64,000 bases of DNA from Pseudomonas allokribbensis (GCF_014863605.1 NZ_CP062252.1:2179001-2243000); one strand, 5' to 3'; numbered from the stretch's first letter, positions 48,398-58,074 are shown. The notes: a model not told the origin generated them from the sequence alone. Made by a program: numbers and translations.

Positions 48398-48453
48398 GTA
48401 CCCCCGACAGTCACCCGGCCTCACCTCTGTGGGGTCAGGTGGTAAACGTCATA

Positions 48454-49523
<1,070 letters not shown>

Positions 49524-49549
49524 TCGTAACGAATTCTTAGGAGAGCAGG

Positions 49550-51928
49550 ATGAAATTCAGTGAACAATGGCTGCGTGGCTGGGTTAGCCCGCAGGTAAAT
49601 CGCGACGAGCTGGTTGCTCGTCTGTCGATGGCCGGTCTTGAGGTCGATAGCGTTACGCCGGCCGCCGGTGCATTCAGTGGTGTGGTGGTGGGCGAGGTAC
49701 TGAGTACCGAGCAGCACCCTGACGCCGACAAGCTGCGTGTTTGCCAGGTCAGCAATGGCACGGAAACTTTCCAGGTCGTGTGCGGTGCGCCAAACGTGCG
49801 TCCGGGCCTGAAGATTCCGTTCGCAATGATCGGCGCCGAGCTGCCGGGCGATTTCAAGATCAAGAAAGCCAAGCTGCGTGGCGTCGAGTCCAACGGCATG
49901 CTGTGCTCGCAAACCGAGCTGCAGGTCGGTGAAGGCAATGACGGTCTGATGGAGCTGCCGGCCGATGCACCGGTGGGCGAAGATTTCCGTGTTTATCTGG
50001 ATCTGGAAGACGCCAGCATCGAGGTCGACCTGACTCCGAATCGCGGCGACTGCCTGTCCCTGGCCGGTCTGGCTCGTGAAGTCGGCGCGTTGTACGACGC
50101 TCCGGTCACTCGCCCGGTGGTTCTCACGGTTCCTGCCGTGCACGACGAAGTGCGCTCGGTCGAAGTGCTGGCGCCTGCCGCGTGCCCGCGTTACCTGGGT
50201 CGTGTCATCCGCAACGTTGACCTGTCCAAGCCTACGCCGCTGTGGATGGTTGAGCGTCTGCGTCGCGCCGAAGTTCGTAGCATTGACGCTGCGGTCGACA
50301 TCACCAACTACGTGATGCTTGAACTGGGTCAACCGCTGCACGCATTCGACCTCGCTGAAATCAACGGCGGCATTCGTGTGCGCATGGCTGAGGAAGGCGA
50401 GAAGCTGGTATTGCTCGACGGTCAGGAAGTCAGCCTGCGTAGCGAAACGCTGGTAATCGCCGACCACACACGCGCTCTGGCGATTGCCGGTGTGATGGGG
50501 GGCGAGCACAGCGGCGTGTCCGCGACTACTCGTGACGTGTTCCTCGAAAGTGCATTCTTCGATCAGATCGCTGTGGCGGGCAAGGCTCGTTCCTACGGTC
50601 TGCACACTGATGCTTCGCACCGCTACGAGCGTGGCGTGGACTGGCAACTGGCCCGTGAAGCCATGGAGCGCGCCACTGGCCTGCTGCTGGAAATCACCGG
50701 TGGCGAAGCGGGTCCGATCATCGAGACCGTCAGCGAGCAGCACTTGCCGTCGATCGCGCCGATCACTCTGCGCGCTCAGCGCATCACCCAGATGCTGGGC
50801 ATGGAAATGGATTCGGCCGAAGTCGAGCGTCTGCTCAACGCTTTGGGTCTGAAAGTTTCCGCCGAGGGAGCAGGGCAGTGGCGCGTAGAAGTGCCAAGCC
50901 ATCGCTTCGATATCAGCCTGGAAGTCGATCTGATCGAAGAGCTGGCACGTCTGTACGGTTACAACCGTCTGCCGGTTCGTTACCCGCAAGCTCGTCTGGC
51001 GCCGCAGGCCAAGGCCGAAGCGCGTAGCGATCTGCCGGAGCTGCGTCGTCTGCTGGTTGCTCGCGGTTATCAGGAAGCGATCACTTACAGCTTCATCGAT
51101 CCAAAACAGTTCGAGCTGTTCAACCCAGGTGTTGAACCACTGCTGTTGGCGAACCCGATCTCCAATGACATGGCTGCGATGCGTTCGTCGCTGTGGCCGG
51201 GTCTGGTCAAATCGCTGCAGCACAACCTGAATCGTCAGCAGGATCGCGTCCGTCTGTTTGAGAGCGGTCTGCGCTTCGTCGGTCAGCTGGAAGGCCTGAA
51301 GCAAGAGCCGATGCTGGCTGGTGTTGTCTGCGGTAGCCGTTTGCCGGAAGGCTGGGCGCAAGGTCGCGATACCGTGGACTTCTTCGACGTCAAGGCTGAC
51401 GTGGAAGCGGTGCTGGGTTTTGCCGGTGCGCTGGATTCGTTCACCTTCACTCCGGGCAAGCATCCGGCACTGCACCCGGGTCAAACCGCGCGCATCGAGC
51501 GTGAAGGGCGTGAAGTCGGTTTTATCGGTGCGATTCACCCTGAACTGTCGAAATCCCTTGGTCTCGACCGTCCGGTCTTCGTTTTCGAGCTGGTTCTGGC
51601 TGAAGTGGCGTTGGGCAAAATGCCTAAATTCCACGAGTTGTCGCGCTTTCCTGAAGTACGTCGTGACCTTGCACTGATTGCGCACAAAGACGTTGCGGCC
51701 TCGGCTGTACTGGACGTAATCCGTGAAAATGCAGGCGAATGGCTGACAGACCTCAGGCTATTTGACGTGTATCAGGGTAAAGGTATTGATCCTGATAGAA
51801 AAAGCCTTGCAGTCGGCTTGACCTGGCAGCATCCATCGCGCACTCTTAATGACGATGAGGTGAATTCGACGACGCAAAATATCCTCACCTCGCTCGAACA
51901 AAGGTTGAACGCCACGTTAAGGAAGTGA
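49550..51928 (+). CDS. pheT: Phenylalanine-tRNA ligase, beta subunit
   Basis: A 792-residue beta subunit. It has the EMAP-like tRNA-binding domain (about 40-150, EQHPDADKLRVCQVSNG), B3/B4 editing domain, B5 domain, catalytic-like core and the C-terminal FDX-ACB anticodon-recognition domain (HELSRFPEVRRDLALIAHKD). Full length. The ihfA start follows three bases after the stop. Confidence 0.98.
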   Translation: MKFSEQWLRGWVSPQVNRDELVARLSMAGLEVDSVTPAAGAFSGVVVGEVLSTEQHPDADKLRVCQVSNGTETFQVVCGAPNVRPGLKIPFAMIGAELPGDFKIKKAKLRGVESNGMLCSQTELQVGEGNDGLMELPADAPVGEDFRVYLDLEDASIEVDLTPNRGDCLSLAGLAREVGALYDAPVTRPVVLTVPAVHDEVRSVEVLAPAACPRYLGRVIRNVDLSKPTPLWMVERLRRAEVRSIDAAVDITNYVMLELGQPLHAFDLAEINGGIRVRMAEEGEKLVLLDGQEVSLRSETLVIADHTRALAIAGVMGGEHSGVSATTRDVFLESAFFDQIAVAGKARSYGLHTDASHRYERGVDWQLAREAMERATGLLLEITGGEAGPIIETVSEQHLPSIAPITLRAQRITQMLGMEMDSAEVERLLNALGLKVSAEGAGQWRVEVPSHRFDISLEVDLIEELARLYGYNRLPVRYPQARLAPQAKAEARSDLPELRRLLVARGYQEAITYSFIDPKQFELFNPGVEPLLLANPISNDMAAMRSSLWPGLVKSLQHNLNRQQDRVRLFESGLRFVGQLEGLKQEPMLAGVVCGSRLPEGWAQGRDTVDFFDVKADVEAVLGFAGALDSFTFTPGKHPALHPGQTARIEREGREVGFIGAIHPELSKSLGLDRPVFVFELVLAEVALGKMPKFHELSRFPEVRRDLALIAHKDVAASAVLDVIRENAGEWLTDLRLFDVYQGKGIDPDRKSLAVGLTWQHPSRTLNDDEVNSTTQNILTSLEQRLNATLRK

Positions 51929-51931
51929 CGT

Positions 51932-52234
51932 ATGGGGGCTTTGACGAAAGCTGAGATGGCGGAACGTCTGTATGAAGAGCTGGGCCTGAACAAGCGGGAA
52001 GCCAAGGAATTGGTAGAACTGTTTTTCGAGGAAATCAGGCACGCTCTTGAAGACAACGAGCAGGTCAAATTGTCGGGTTTCGGCAATTTCGACCTTCGGG
52101 ACAAACGCCAGCGGCCTGGCCGCAACCCGAAAACGGGGGAAGAAATCCCGATCACGGCTCGCCGTGTGGTCACCTTTCGTCCAGGGCAGAAGTTGAAAGC
52201 CCGAGTTGAGGCTTATGCTGGAACCAAGTCATAA
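51932..52234 (+). CDS. ihfA: Integration host factor, alpha subunit
   Basis: A 100-residue DNABII protein; with IhfB it bends DNA sequence-specifically for promoters and site-specific recombination. Core: [20 protein letters not shown] and the DNA-contact arm [20 protein letters not shown]. Its standard place is after pheT. The 3' end overlaps the MerR-type gene by 20 bases. Confidence 0.98.
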   Translation: MGALTKAEMAERLYEELGLNKREAKELVELFFEEIRHALEDNEQVKLSGFGNFDLRDKRQRPGRNPKTGEEIPITARRVVTFRPGQKLKARVEAYAGTKS

Positions 52235-52571
52235 CGACGAACTACCCGTCATCCCGGGCAAACGCTACTTCACCATCGGTGAAGTCAGCGAGCTGTGTGC
52301 GGTAAAACCACACGTGCTGCGCTACTGGGAGCAGGAGTTTCCTCAGCTCAACCCCGTCAAACGCCGCGGAAACCGCCGGTATTATCAGCGCCAGGATGTG
52401 CTGATGATCCGGCAAATCCGCGCGCTCCTTTACGATCAAGGATTCACCATCGGCGGCGCACGTTTGCGACTGTCCGGTGATGAGGCCAAAGACGACACAA
52501 CCCAATACAAGCAAATGATCCGCCAGATGATCGCCGAGCTCGAAGATGTTCTGGTGGTTCTCAAGAAATAA
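52215..52571 (+). CDS. MerR-family transcriptional regulator
   Basis: A 118-residue MerR-type protein. The winged helix is [20 protein letters not shown], followed by [20 protein letters not shown] and a short C-terminal coiled coil; there is no metal-binding cysteine set. This gene regularly follows ihfA in Pseudomonas and other gammaproteobacteria; its targets are not known to me. The ATG at 52215 lies inside the end of ihfA. Confidence 0.9.
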   Translation: MLEPSHNDELPVIPGKRYFTIGEVSELCAVKPHVLRYWEQEFPQLNPVKRRGNRRYYQRQDVLMIRQIRALLYDQGFTIGGARLRLSGDEAKDDTTQYKQMIRQMIAELEDVLVVLKK

Positions 52572-52660
52572 TTTCCTGCTTTTAAATACTTCCAGTTTTC
52601 AAAAGCTTGCGATATATTCTTGAGCGTTCTTCGAGATGAGGAGCGAGTATCACGCCTAGT

Positions 52661-52737
52661 CGGGGCGTAGCGCAGTCCGGTAGCGCACTAGCATGGGGTG
52701 CTAGGGGTCGAGTGTTCGAATCACTCCGTCCCGACCA
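52661..52737 (+). tRNA. tRNA-Pro (anticodon GGG), integration site of the element to its right
   Basis: A 77-base cloverleaf: acceptor CGGGGCG/CGTCCCG (one G-T pair), anticodon stem CTAGC/GCTAG with loop ATGGGGT (GGG), T arm GTGTTCGAATCAC, encoded CCA. The integrase gene 90 bases away points towards it, so its 3' half is the likely att core. A possible promoter is TATATT at 52613-52618 with a poor -35. Confidence 0.96.
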
Positions 52738-52763
52738 TAATTCCTGAGTAAAATCAGACACTT

Positions 52764-52790
52764 AAGCCGATCAGCCAGATCGGCTTTTTT
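52764..52790 (+). terminator. Terminator of tRNA-Pro
   Basis: The stem AAGCCGATC/GATCGGCTT with a five-base loop is followed by a run of T residues, 26 bases after the tRNA. Confidence 0.9.
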
Positions 52791-52793
52791 GTG

Positions 52794-52826
52794 CCTGCGC
52801 AAAACCCGCGCAAAACTTGCGCAAAA
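52794..52826. repeat. Three tandem GCGCAAAAC-type repeats beside the integrase
   Basis: Three copies of an 11-base unit with core GCGCAAAAC follow directly (units beginning cctGCGCAAAA, cccGCGCAAAA, cttGCGCAAAA) between the tRNA-Pro terminator and the integrase stop codon. Regular helical-turn spacing beside int suggests arm-type integrase or Xis binding sites. Confidence 0.55.
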
Positions 52827-53942
52827 CTACCCGGTGATTTCGCTGATATTGAGGTCTGGAATCGCCTCTGACCAGACGATTTCAGCGTGGTCCTTTTGGT
52901 AGTTTTTGGTCATGGTTTCGCTGGCGTGGCCTGCGATCTTTTGACCGTCTTTCCCGGCTTTCTGGTACAGGTGCAGCGAAAGCGCTCGCACTTCGTGGAA
53001 GCCCGGCATTTCCTCTTCTTTCCATCCCTTGTAACAACCCGCCGCTTCCCGGGCCTCCTTGAAGGCTCGCGTCAAATACCGTTCTTCAACCTGCGTCCAG
53101 TGATCCTTAGTCTGTGCCTGTTTCTGTTTCTTGCGATCGGGGCGGCGGTGGACCAGGTATGGAGAGACGATGTCATCCCGGCACCGGCTGATCACGGCCT
53201 GGAGTTCTTCGGTCACTTTGAACCGAATCCACGCTGCGTCACTGGCCTTGGCCGTCTTCTGCTGCACCACATACAGAAACCCTTCCCGAACCCCGTCGAA
53301 TCGCATATTGAGAATGTCGGTGCGCCGCTGCGCGGTGATCAACGCCAGATCGATCGCGTTCTGCAGCCAGAACGGCGACTTCTCCCGGATGGCTTTCAGG
53401 CCTTCGATGTTGTGCCGCTTGCGCTGCTTCTTCTCAATGCGGTTGATGGTGCTGGCCGCTGGGTTGTCGGGGCACAAGCCTTTTGCCGCTGCATGGTTGA
53501 AGATGTCGATCAGCAGGGCCCGGCATTGGTTGGCAGTGCGCGGAGTGAGAGCGTCCAGCATTTCCGCGATCATGCGGATCGTGATCTGGTCGACCGCTTT
53601 GCCTTCGAACTGCTTTCGGAAACGGCGGAAGTGGACGGCGTAAAGCCCGAGCGTTCCCTTGGCCAGTTCGCGCGGCGGGAGCACGTCGCGCTCGTATGTG
53701 TCCAGGAAACCGGCTAACGATTCGGATGTGCTGCCCATTACTGCGCCGATCAGGTCGGCGCCGCGCATGAACTCCAGGTTCAACTGCTTCGCGGCATCGA
53801 TCGCTTTGATTCGGTCGGTGCCGAACTGAAACCACTTACCGTCGGTTGGCCGCCGGTAGCGATAGCTCGAACGCCGCGAGTCGAAGTACAGGTTCTGCGG
53901 AAGGTTCTTGTTCGCCTTGTTGCGCGGCCGTGGGACCATCAT
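52827..53942 (-). CDS. Tyrosine-recombinase integrase
   Basis: A 371-residue phage-type integrase. The N-terminal arm-binding region includes NLYFDSRRSSYRYRRPTDGK. The catalytic set is present: Arg in TAQRRTDILNMRF (about 206/207), HEVR (316-319), GHAS histidine (339) and the nucleophile Tyr in TMTKNYQKDH (348). It reads towards tRNA-Pro(GGG) and overlaps the excisionase-like gene by four bases. It would integrate the element at the tRNA 3' end. Confidence 0.93.
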   Translation of the reverse strand: MMVPRPRNKANKNLPQNLYFDSRRSSYRYRRPTDGKWFQFGTDRIKAIDAAKQLNLEFMRGADLIGAVMGSTSESLAGFLDTYERDVLPPRELAKGTLGLYAVHFRRFRKQFEGKAVDQITIRMIAEMLDALTPRTANQCRALLIDIFNHAAAKGLCPDNPAASTINRIEKKQRKRHNIEGLKAIREKSPFWLQNAIDLALITAQRRTDILNMRFDGVREGFLYVVQQKTAKASDAAWIRFKVTEELQAVISRCRDDIVSPYLVHRRPDRKKQKQAQTKDHWTQVEERYLTRAFKEAREAAGCYKGWKEEEMPGFHEVRALSLHLYQKAGKDGQKIAGHASETMTKNYQKDHAEIVWSEAIPDLNISEITG

Positions 53943-54151
53943 GCAGCTCCTTTCAATACCATTGCGACCAGGTCGTTTCCTGCCGACTTGCTGAACGCCG
54001 TCCAGTCAACGTACCAGAGTTTTCCTATCTGCTCGCCGGGCACCTTCCCGTTCCGGATGTAGTTGCGGATCGCTTGGGGGCACGGGGGTGTGCCGTTCTC
54101 GCCCCAGCGACGGCGCTGGAACTCACTGATCTTGATCAGCTCTTTTTTCAT
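53939..54151 (-). CDS. Excisionase-like small DNA-binding protein
   Basis: A 70-residue protein, MKKELIKISEFQRRRWGENG onward, with QAIRNYIRNGKVPGEQIGKL, WYVDW: the winged-helix pattern of phage excisionases that bind arm sites with Int. GTGGAGCATCCC precedes the ATG; four in-frame codons upstream are ignored. ATGA overlap with int argues for joint regulation of integration and excision. Confidence 0.8.
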   Translation of the reverse strand: MKKELIKISEFQRRRWGENGTPPCPQAIRNYIRNGKVPGEQIGKLWYVDWTAFSKSAGNDLVAMVLKGAA

Positions 54152-54197
54152 GGGATGCTCCACGCCGCCGGCGGCGGCAGAAGGTGGTGATGGGGTA

Positions 54198-54219
54198 TGC
54201 CGCTTGCCTTAAAGCGGCA
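54198..54219. promoter_or_regulatory. Palindrome TGCCGCTT/AAGCGGCA upstream of a small membrane gene
   Basis: Perfect eight-base arms with a six-base spacer lie 45 bases before the small ORF at 54264 and about 47 bases before the xis start on the other strand. A related perfect palindrome CCGCTATAGCGG is at 54967-54978 before another gene. Possible operators or RNA hairpins. Confidence 0.35.
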
Positions 54220-54263
54220 AGCTTTGTGGTTAAATGAGATGAGTTCTTAAGGAGAGGGACGCG

Positions 54264-54404
54264 ATGAAAAAGGCATTTCAAAACCCGATGTTCTTAACCG
54301 GGCTGCCGCTGACAATCTGCGGTGTTGCGATTACTGCGCCGGGTTTATGGATTCCAGGGCTGGTACTGATGGTCGCCGGTTTCACGATTGGAAAACGCTC
54401 CTGA
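54264..54404 (+). CDS. 46-residue membrane protein
   Basis: A short ORF with a strong AAGGAGAGGGACGCG ribosome site. The protein is MKKAFQNPMFLTGLPLTICG followed by two hydrophobic stretches (LTGLPLTICGVAITAPG; IPGLVLMVAGFTIG) and a KRS end, probably two short membrane spans. It is on the plus strand against the surrounding leftward genes, so it has its own promoter. Unknown; perhaps prophage cargo. Confidence 0.6.
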   Translation: MKKAFQNPMFLTGLPLTICGVAITAPGLWIPGLVLMVAGFTIGKRS

Positions 54405-54406
54405 TT

Positions 54407-54463
54407 TCATCGCCACGGCCCCTTGTAGATCAAGTAGGCCATGTAGAGCGGGGCGAAGATCAT
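54407..54463 (-). CDS. Possible 18-residue membrane peptide
   Basis: MIFAPLYMAYLIYKGPWR overlaps the stop of the upstream 164-residue gene (ATGA), with an AGAGGTGACGCC ribosome site. Hydrophobic with a basic end. Overlap coupling is the only support besides the ribosome site. Confidence 0.3.
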   Translation of the reverse strand: MIFAPLYMAYLIYKGPWR

Positions 54464-54954
54464 GGCGTCACCTCTGAGGTTTCTGGAATATCCTCGAACG
54501 TGTAAGTCCTGATGACGCGCTCTTCGACGCCGGAGACCTTGATGAATTTTGCTTCTTCAACCCAGGGATAGGCGTCTGGCTCGCCGTGCTTACCGCCGCC
54601 GCTCATCTCACAAAAGGCAAGAGCACGACCATCAGGCAGGATGAAGGCCTTCACATCGACCTCGTAGTTGCGATCCCAACTGTAGTGGCACCAAGAAGCG
54701 ATGCCGCGAACTTCCTCAGCCTCATAACGCACTTCGTTGATGGCGTCGTCATGCTCGTTTTCGTCGAACAGGGTGTCGAGTAGTTCGCCTGGTGCAGCGG
54801 ACAGAAAAGCATTGTCGATATTGCTGTCCTGCCCATCATCATCGGTGAACGTGTAGGCGTAGCCGAATTCAAGCCCCTTGCGCATGACGAGCAGCTTCGC
54901 CATCTGGCTTGCAGTGAGTATGTTCAGTGAGTGGTGGATTTTTGCATCGAGCAT
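54460..54954 (-). CDS. Element-borne acidic protein, unknown
   Basis: A 164-residue soluble, acidic protein (AYTFTDDDGQDSNIDNAFLS; FDENEHDDAINEVRYEAEEV) with a central region rich in aromatic residues (SWCHYSWDRNYEVD). AAGGACCCCTT before the ATG is a good ribosome site. No recognised domain. It lies in the leftward operon upstream of xis. Confidence 0.65.
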   Translation of the reverse strand: MLDAKIHHSLNILTASQMAKLLVMRKGLEFGYAYTFTDDDGQDSNIDNAFLSAAPGELLDTLFDENEHDDAINEVRYEAEEVRGIASWCHYSWDRNYEVDVKAFILPDGRALAFCEMSGGGKHGEPDAYPWVEEAKFIKVSGVEERVIRTYTFEDIPETSEVTP

Positions 54955-55081
54955 AAGGGGTCCTTACCGCTATAGCGGCTGACTTTGAAGGGGGAGTCTC
55001 AGAGTGTGGCCAGCTTTTTTGCCTACAATGAGATGCAAGAGAATTTTATTGCTGTCGAATGTTGGTTAGAGGGTAGGAATA

Positions 55082-55621
55082 GTGAAGTTAACTTCTCAGA
55101 ATGCTTTTAATGCCCTGACGCCGGTCATAAGCGTTTTGATTGGGGCACTTATTGCTGGGTACTTTTCAACCGTAGCGGCTAGGCTTCAGGTGCAAAGTAT
55201 AACTAAGGCGAATAATCAAACGACCGCACAGTTGGCAAGGCAGCACGCCTCGTCGTATTTTGCGGCGTATCAAGATTTTGTGGGGATGTTTGCGGGCGAA
55301 GAGGCGGTTATACCTAAATCAAAAAAAATTAGTCAGTATCTGCAGCTATCGAGAGAGGGGGCGGCTCTAACTCCTTATTTAGACATGCCGTTGACTATTG
55401 AAGTGACAAGTCTGTCAACCGCATTCGATCACATGGTTCATGCTAAAGATGCTGCTGAATTTGATAAATATAAAGCTATTGCTGATTGTAGGTGGGGAAA
55501 TTTCGTAATCGGATTTTTCTCAAAAATGGATGATTATGATACGGCTGCGTTAACGGAGAACGAGTCAGAAAACGATTCACACTCTGGAGATATGGAGGAC
55601 TGCGATAAGATTGGTAAGTAG
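55082..55621 (+). CDS. Membrane-anchored AT-rich cargo protein, unknown
   Basis: A 179-residue protein with one N-terminal span (NALTPVISVLIGALIAGYFS) and a helical cytoplasmic part ending in a very acidic tail (ENESENDSHSGDMEDC). GTG start after AGAGGGTAGGAATA. Its base composition is clearly more AT-rich than the neighbours and it faces against them: the look of an independently acquired moron gene. Function unknown; exclusion or defence roles are conceivable. Confidence 0.65.
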   Translation: MKLTSQNAFNALTPVISVLIGALIAGYFSTVAARLQVQSITKANNQTTAQLARQHASSYFAAYQDFVGMFAGEEAVIPKSKKISQYLQLSREGAALTPYLDMPLTIEVTSLSTAFDHMVHAKDAAEFDKYKAIADCRWGNFVIGFFSKMDDYDTAALTENESENDSHSGDMEDCDKIGK

Positions 55622-55647
55622 GTGGCTATTAATTTTTGTACAGCGCT

Positions 55648-56310
55648 TCAGCCTTCCAGCGTTGGCGGCTCGTCATTCACCAATCGGTTCTGCTCACGAA
55701 GTGCTTCCTGAACTGCCTCGACAACGCGCTGCAGGTACGTGAATTCGTGGTTTTCCTCGACGGCTTTGTCGCCGACGGGGTAGTGCCACTCATCACCGAA
55801 AAGCTCAGTCAGCAACTTGCTGTGATGCCAGCATTCGTTTGGTGACTCGACGCTGCGCAACACATCGATGTCGTGCCAAAGCTCACGGGCCTCACCTTTG
55901 CTCAGCTCGTCCAGTTCCCAGTCGTGACGGCCGGTCTGTTGCCGGCGGCGCTGGACAATGCACTTTTTCGCAAATGCGTGAAGCGCGTTCCCGCTGAACC
56001 GCGTGCTGCTGATCCCGCGATCCAGGCAGTTCAGGATGTAGTTCCAATCACAATCCGGCACGAACTCGGCCACCGTGCGAGGCCCCATGCCGCCCCAGTA
56101 GGCGTTCCAGCTCCTGTCCCAGCAGTTGATCGTGATCTTGCCCTGGGCGGTCTGGTAGTTGGGGTCTGACTCAGTCGGGCAGTTGCGGCGCCCGAGGTCT
56201 TCAAGGAACACGGTAATCGGGTCAAGCCGCGGCGCGCCGGTGATCACCAGCTTCGTGACGATCGAGCGCTCAACCTTCAGCGGCTCGGCCGGTTTGTTTT
56301 CTGTGGGCAT
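55648..56310 (-). CDS. Prophage protein, unknown
   Basis: A 220-residue soluble protein. PRLDPITVFLEDLGRRNCPT, ITINCWDRSWNAYWGGMGPR and TVAEFVPDCDWNYILNCLDR are distinctive and look like conserved phage early proteins; the C-terminal half is acidic and helical. No enzymatic motif seen. GC-rich like the other leftward genes. Confidence 0.7.
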   Translation of the reverse strand: MPTENKPAEPLKVERSIVTKLVITGAPRLDPITVFLEDLGRRNCPTESDPNYQTAQGKITINCWDRSWNAYWGGMGPRTVAEFVPDCDWNYILNCLDRGISSTRFSGNALHAFAKKCIVQRRRQQTGRHDWELDELSKGEARELWHDIDVLRSVESPNECWHHSKLLTELFGDEWHYPVGDKAVEENHEFTYLQRVVEAVQEALREQNRLVNDEPPTLEG

Positions 56311-56396
56311 GGGGCGTCCTATGCCGGGGCATGCCCGGGCGGTGGAGGGTGGTGAGGGATCAGCTACAGTTGTGCGTTCAAGAAAGGAGTGGTGAC

Positions 56397-56693
56397 ATGG
56401 CTATGTATTTAGTTTCGGCAGTTCGCATCAACAAAAATGGTGAGGTAGTTGAGTTTCAATGGACCCCTGTAAATGGCAACAATCAGGAAACAGGCTCACG
56501 CGAAATCATTACCTTTGACCAGGCTGTAAATGCAATTGAGGGTGGAGAAATTTTGTACCCCCTATTTGCAAGCGGGGCCACTGGCGGGCAACTAAAAATC
56601 GTGATGGATGAAAATGGCGATCAAAGCATCGAGGTTTCAGATATTGGCTCAAACGTCACTCATACCATCAGGGATTTGCCCAAGCTGAAATGA
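56397..56693 (+). CDS. DUF3892-like small protein
   Basis: A 98-residue beta-rich protein: MAMYLVSAVRINKNGEVVEF, AVNAIEGGEILYPLF, and QLKIVMDENGDQSIEV. This strand-loop pattern resembles DUF3892 proteins; the match is by eye and moderate. AAGGAGTGGTGAC precedes the ATG. Plus strand, opposing the operon; probable cargo gene. Confidence 0.6.
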   Translation: MAMYLVSAVRINKNGEVVEFQWTPVNGNNQETGSREIITFDQAVNAIEGGEILYPLFASGATGGQLKIVMDENGDQSIEVSDIGSNVTHTIRDLPKLK

Positions 56694-56706
56694 GAGTGCG
56701 TCGATG

Positions 56707-57627
56707 CTAGGCCGTCATTAGTGCCTCAATGATTCGCTGACCTGCGAGCGGTGGGACGGCGTTGCCGGTCATGTGCATGGTCAGCTTGTGGTTGTCCGGC
56801 CGGAGCGTGTCCTTCGGGAAGGACTGAGCGGCCATTGCTTCGTCTGCGCTGATCATCCGCATCATGTCGCCGTCGACGACTGCCCAACGATCCAATGTGG
56901 TGATGGTACCGATCGGGCGGTCAAGGCTGCGCCCGGTGAGGCCAGAGCCTGAGCCGTAGTAGGGCATGACGAAGCGATCACCGAAGCGCTCACGGCCATT
57001 CTTCACGCGTGTCAGTGTCGACGCGGCGCGGCTTGGCTTGTTGATCGGCGACCACTTGCCGGCGTCGAAGTCGATAATCTCGCGGGCAGGCACGTACTGG
57101 TAGCGGGGCAATTGCAGATGCAACGGTGCCTTACTGCGCGAGCAGACCATGAACAGGCGCACGCGGTGCTGCGGGACGCCGAGATCGGCGCAGTCCACGA
57201 TGTGCGGTGCCAGTGCGTAACCCAGGCGCTGCATGGCATCAGCCCAGGCCGGGTACAGAATCCAGTCCATGAACTCCGGTACGTTTTCGATAACTGCGAA
57301 CTCTGGCCGATTGACCTCGGCGTTGCCGACTGGCGCCCATGCTGTCGATCGCGAGTTGTCGTGCTGAGGATTGCCGGCAGCCTTGCCACGAGCCTTGGTG
57401 TGCCCTTGGCAGCAAGGGGAGGCCAGCATGACATCGTGCTTCGGCACATCCGCCCAGTTCGCCTGGTGCAGATCCTGACAGGCGTGGATGGTCTCCGGGT
57501 TGTTGCGGGTGTGCCACTCGACCGCATCGGGCCAATGGTTTGCAGCCCAGAGGACATTGAGCCCGGCGTCCTTGCCGCCGCGCGTCCATCCGCCGAAACC
57601 GGAAAACAAGTCAATTGCTGTGAGCAT
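56707..57627 (-). CDS. C5-cytosine DNA methyltransferase
   Basis: A 306-residue orphan methyltransferase. Motif I is AIDLFSGFGGWTRGGKDAGL at the N-terminus; motif IV is ASPCCQGHT (70-77) with two adjacent cysteines; motif VI is VIENVPEF (114-116 ENV); motif VIII is PQHRVRLFMV; the C-terminal motif X is MTGNAVPPLAGQRIIEA. No restriction enzyme is adjacent, so it more likely protects the phage DNA than forms a restriction system. Recognition site unknown. Confidence 0.9.
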   Translation of the reverse strand: MLTAIDLFSGFGGWTRGGKDAGLNVLWAANHWPDAVEWHTRNNPETIHACQDLHQANWADVPKHDVMLASPCCQGHTKARGKAAGNPQHDNSRSTAWAPVGNAEVNRPEFAVIENVPEFMDWILYPAWADAMQRLGYALAPHIVDCADLGVPQHRVRLFMVCSRSKAPLHLQLPRYQYVPAREIIDFDAGKWSPINKPSRAASTLTRVKNGRERFGDRFVMPYYGSGSGLTGRSLDRPIGTITTLDRWAVVDGDMMRMISADEAMAAQSFPKDTLRPDNHKLTMHMTGNAVPPLAGQRIIEALMTA

Positions 57628-57709
57628 GCGGGATCCTCGCCGGCTGGCGTGATTCGTAGAAGTGGGGTATTTGTGTTCGGCTCGGCATGGAGCCTGCTGG
57701 AGTGTGGCA

Positions 57710-57871
57710 ATGAATATTCAATGGTGGCTGACCGTTGCGGTTAGCCTGCTTTCGCTGACGTCTGGCATCCTGTGGATTCGTTCAGCGACCGCTCGGGTTA
57801 TTCACGATGACGATAAAACAGATGAGGAGGGCATGAAGCCTTTTCGCCATCGTCGACAATGTCGGTGGTAA
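57710..57871 (+). CDS. Small membrane protein, 5' part of a possibly frameshifted gene
   Basis: A 53-residue ORF: MNIQWWLTVAVSLLSLTSGI gives one membrane span, then a charged stretch (VIHDDDKTDEEG). After about residue 43 the frame becomes unlikely (MKPFRHRRQCRW) while the +1 frame from 57837 continues in a convincing protein sequence. One extra A near 57835 would explain this. Confidence 0.5.
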   Translation: MNIQWWLTVAVSLLSLTSGILWIRSATARVIHDDDKTDEEGMKPFRHRRQCRW

Positions 57872-57989
57872 GCCCGTCGATGTGCTTGAGTCAGCCAAGC
57901 TTCAATCAAAGTGGAACAGGTTGGCTGCTTGGTTTGCAGGCGGCGCTGCTATCGCTCAAGCAATATCCAGCCTCCTGAGCCAGCCCTGA
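57837..57989 (+). pseudogene. Downstream part of the 57710 gene in the +1 frame
   Basis: This frame reads SLFAIVDNVGGKPVDVLESA, KLQSKWNRLAAWFAGGAAIA and QAISSLLSQP, a credible hydrophobic/amphipathic C-terminus. It has no start codon of its own: the codon before it is TGA, made from the ATGA of the first frame. Removing one A of ATGAAGCC would give a continuous gene of about 93 residues. Either a frameshifted gene or a programmed shift. Confidence 0.45.
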
Positions 57990-58074
57990 CACAGTACTTC
58001 GCCCTCCGTGACCGGTCATGGCAATTTGGTTTCAGTTCATGTATTTATTGGTGTGAATTCGAGAGTGAGATGCG

